A stretch of DNA of 5,981 bases, from assembly GCA_017522745.1 (NCBI GenBank), contig JAFWYI010000057.1, forward strand, positions 1-5,981, written 5' to 3'. The notes under the pieces were generated by a model that did no database searches, was not told the origin of the DNA, and was given only the letters and a program-made list of their open reading frames with translations. This document shows positions 5,123 to 5,981 of this stretch, piece after piece; positions within the stretch are counted from its first letter, which is position 1, and each line of letters starts with the position of its first letter. Source of the DNA: Mailhella sp. GTDB taxonomy: Bacteria; Desulfobacterota; Desulfovibrionia; Desulfovibrionales; Desulfovibrionaceae. Made by a program: the position numbers and the translations under genes.

Positions 5123-5981
5123 TTATTTGCTGTGGTTTTCAGGAAGGGTGACCGTCTTGGCATCGCTCAGCTTGAAGAAGCGGGCACCATTTTCGTACAT
5201 AACCTTGTTCAGTACTTCTTCCTTGAGGTTGCGGCGATACATGCCGATGGAATCGCGCAGACTGCACAGCGGGAAGGCGGAGCCGAAGATCATCTTATCC
5301 TGAAGAATACCGTTGGCGGCAGTGATGTATTCCTGATAGCCGGGATAACCTTCGAAATAGAAGTCAGGAGAGATATATACGCCGGGATGCTTGAAGGTCT
5401 GATGGATAGCTTCCATGACCTGCGGCCAGCCGCCGTGAGAAAGCATGATCTTTAGCTTGGGGAACTTGGCCATGACGTGGTCAATATCGGTGAACGTGTA
5501 GTATTCGATAGTATTCTTGCCGCCGCCGTACTGGAGGATGATCGGGATATCGTACTGCTGGCAGTAGTCCCAGATAGGATCGATGCGAGGATCGTCGCCG
5601 TGCATGACGATTTTTTCCATGCGGAAGCCGGGTTCAAGATAGATGCCGGTGCAAGGGCCGTTCACAACGAGGCGTTCGATCTCGGCAATGGCGTCAGCGC
5701 CATCGGCAGGCTGGATGTGGGGCATGCCGATGAAACGACCGGGGAATTTTTCAAGCAGTTCGACCAGATCTTCATTGCTGCCACCGTCGGTGACTCGGGT
5801 GCATACCACACCGCTTACGACCTCGAACTGGTCCAGTTCCTCAAGCATATCGTCCATGGAGCGAGTACGCGCTGCCACAGATTCAGACAGACCCATCTGC
5901 TGGCGATAGGTGATCTGGCCAGGGGTGTCGTATCCCTGATACAGAAAACCATCTTGGAAAGTTTTGAACGGAGGACGGAAA
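5123..5981 (-). CDS. amidohydrolase-2 family (COG2159-like) protein, tandem paralogue (N-terminus off the right edge)
   Basis: The frame stays open to the window edge: 28 codons beginning FRPPFKTF precede the internal Met at 5896, giving 285 visible residues. FRPPFKTF aligns with MRVPYGSF of the downstream paralogue, so only about 8-10 N-terminal residues are missing. Shared blocks, numbered from the 5896 Met, are RFIGMPHIQP (54-63), VVNGPCTGIYLEPG (77-90), DPIWDYCQ (106-113), FPKLKIMLSHGG (145-156), SPDF (176-179) and LQDKMIFGSAFP (198-209). As in its partner, the barrel His is Gln122, the metal Asp is Ala207, and only His154 of the HGG motif is kept. The first visible Arg matches the Arg that replaces the second His of H-x-H. 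The stop codon overlaps the AAGGAG of the next gene, which points to co-transcription and translational coupling. A short charged tail (SDAKTVTLPENHSK) is unique to this copy. Function unknown. Confidence 0.9.
   Translation of the reverse strand, partial: FRPPFKTFQDGFLYQGYDTPGQITYRQQMGLSESVAARTRSMDDMLEELDQFEVVSGVVCTRVTDGGSNEDLVELLEKFPGRFIGMPHIQPADGADAIAEIERLVVNGPCTGIYLEPGFRMEKIVMHGDDPRIDPIWDYCQQYDIPIILQYGGGKNTIEYYTFTDIDHVMAKFPKLKIMLSHGGWPQVMEAIHQTFKHPGVYISPDFYFEGYPGYQEYITAANGILQDKMIFGSAFPLCSLRDSIGMYRRNLKEEVLNKVMYENGARFFKLSDAKTVTLPENHSK

Noticed and set aside
4099..5151. 350-codon plus-strand open frame antisense to the amidohydrolase-like gene
   Set aside because: It is a shadow of the conserved minus-strand gene and also spans a terminator and the flavoenzyme start. 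It has no credible ribosome site or domain.
5113..5163. Longer N-terminus for the 4282-5112 gene, starting at 5163
   Set aside because: It would overlap the end of the preceding gene by 41 nt. The Met at 5112 has AAGGAG at ideal spacing, and the paralogue aligns from the IDWRMR region onward.
5894..5896. Met at 5896 as the true start of the right-hand amidohydrolase-like gene
   Set aside because: The 28 upstream codons are open and match the paralogue's N-terminus (FRPPFKTF against MRVPYGSF), so the gene continues past the window.
1..5981. CRISPR array, insertion-sequence terminal repeats, rRNA, riboswitch
   Set aside because: No regularly spaced repeats, IS-like inverted ends, rRNA sequence or recognisable riboswitch motifs were seen on either strand.

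Overview
The window reads as a junction between an integrated mobile element on the left (about 1-890) and ordinary bacterial chromosome on the right (about 890-5981). The host is probably an anaerobic or facultative bacterium. A moderately GC-rich right-hand region, CCA encoded in the tRNA gene and an Fe-S/FMN/FAD flavoenzyme would suit a gut proteobacterium such as a Desulfovibrionaceae member, but no taxonomic marker is present and this is only a guess.

Left part: a resolvase/invertase-type serine recombinase is encoded on the minus strand and runs off the left edge. It has its own promoter in an AT-rich stretch. Beyond that stretch lies a good sigma70-type promoter facing right, then the 3' end of a tRNA gene (variable loop, T arm, acceptor strand, CCA) with no 5' half upstream, then a hairpin that fits the tRNA's own terminator. 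This is the layout left when an element integrates into a tRNA 3' end: the element lies to the left, this fragment is the distal att site, and the intact tRNA should lie at the element's other end, outside the window.

Right part: a LysR-type regulator (+) converges on a minus-strand metabolic cluster, and the two share a bidirectional terminator. In transcription order (right to left) the cluster holds an amidohydrolase-2-like protein cut by the right edge, its tandem paralogue 10 nt downstream, a terminator hairpin, and a 639-residue fused old-yellow-enzyme / FAD-NAD(P) reductase of the 2,4-dienoyl-CoA reductase / 2-enoate reductase type.

The most unusual protein-level signal is in the two amidohydrolase-like paralogues. 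They keep the fold's landmarks but have replaced most of the expected metal ligands, so they may be a non-canonical or metal-free branch of the family. With the flavin ene-reductase and the LysR regulator they could form a small catabolic module for an unsaturated or aromatic acid. That pathway is inference; no substrate can be read from the sequence.
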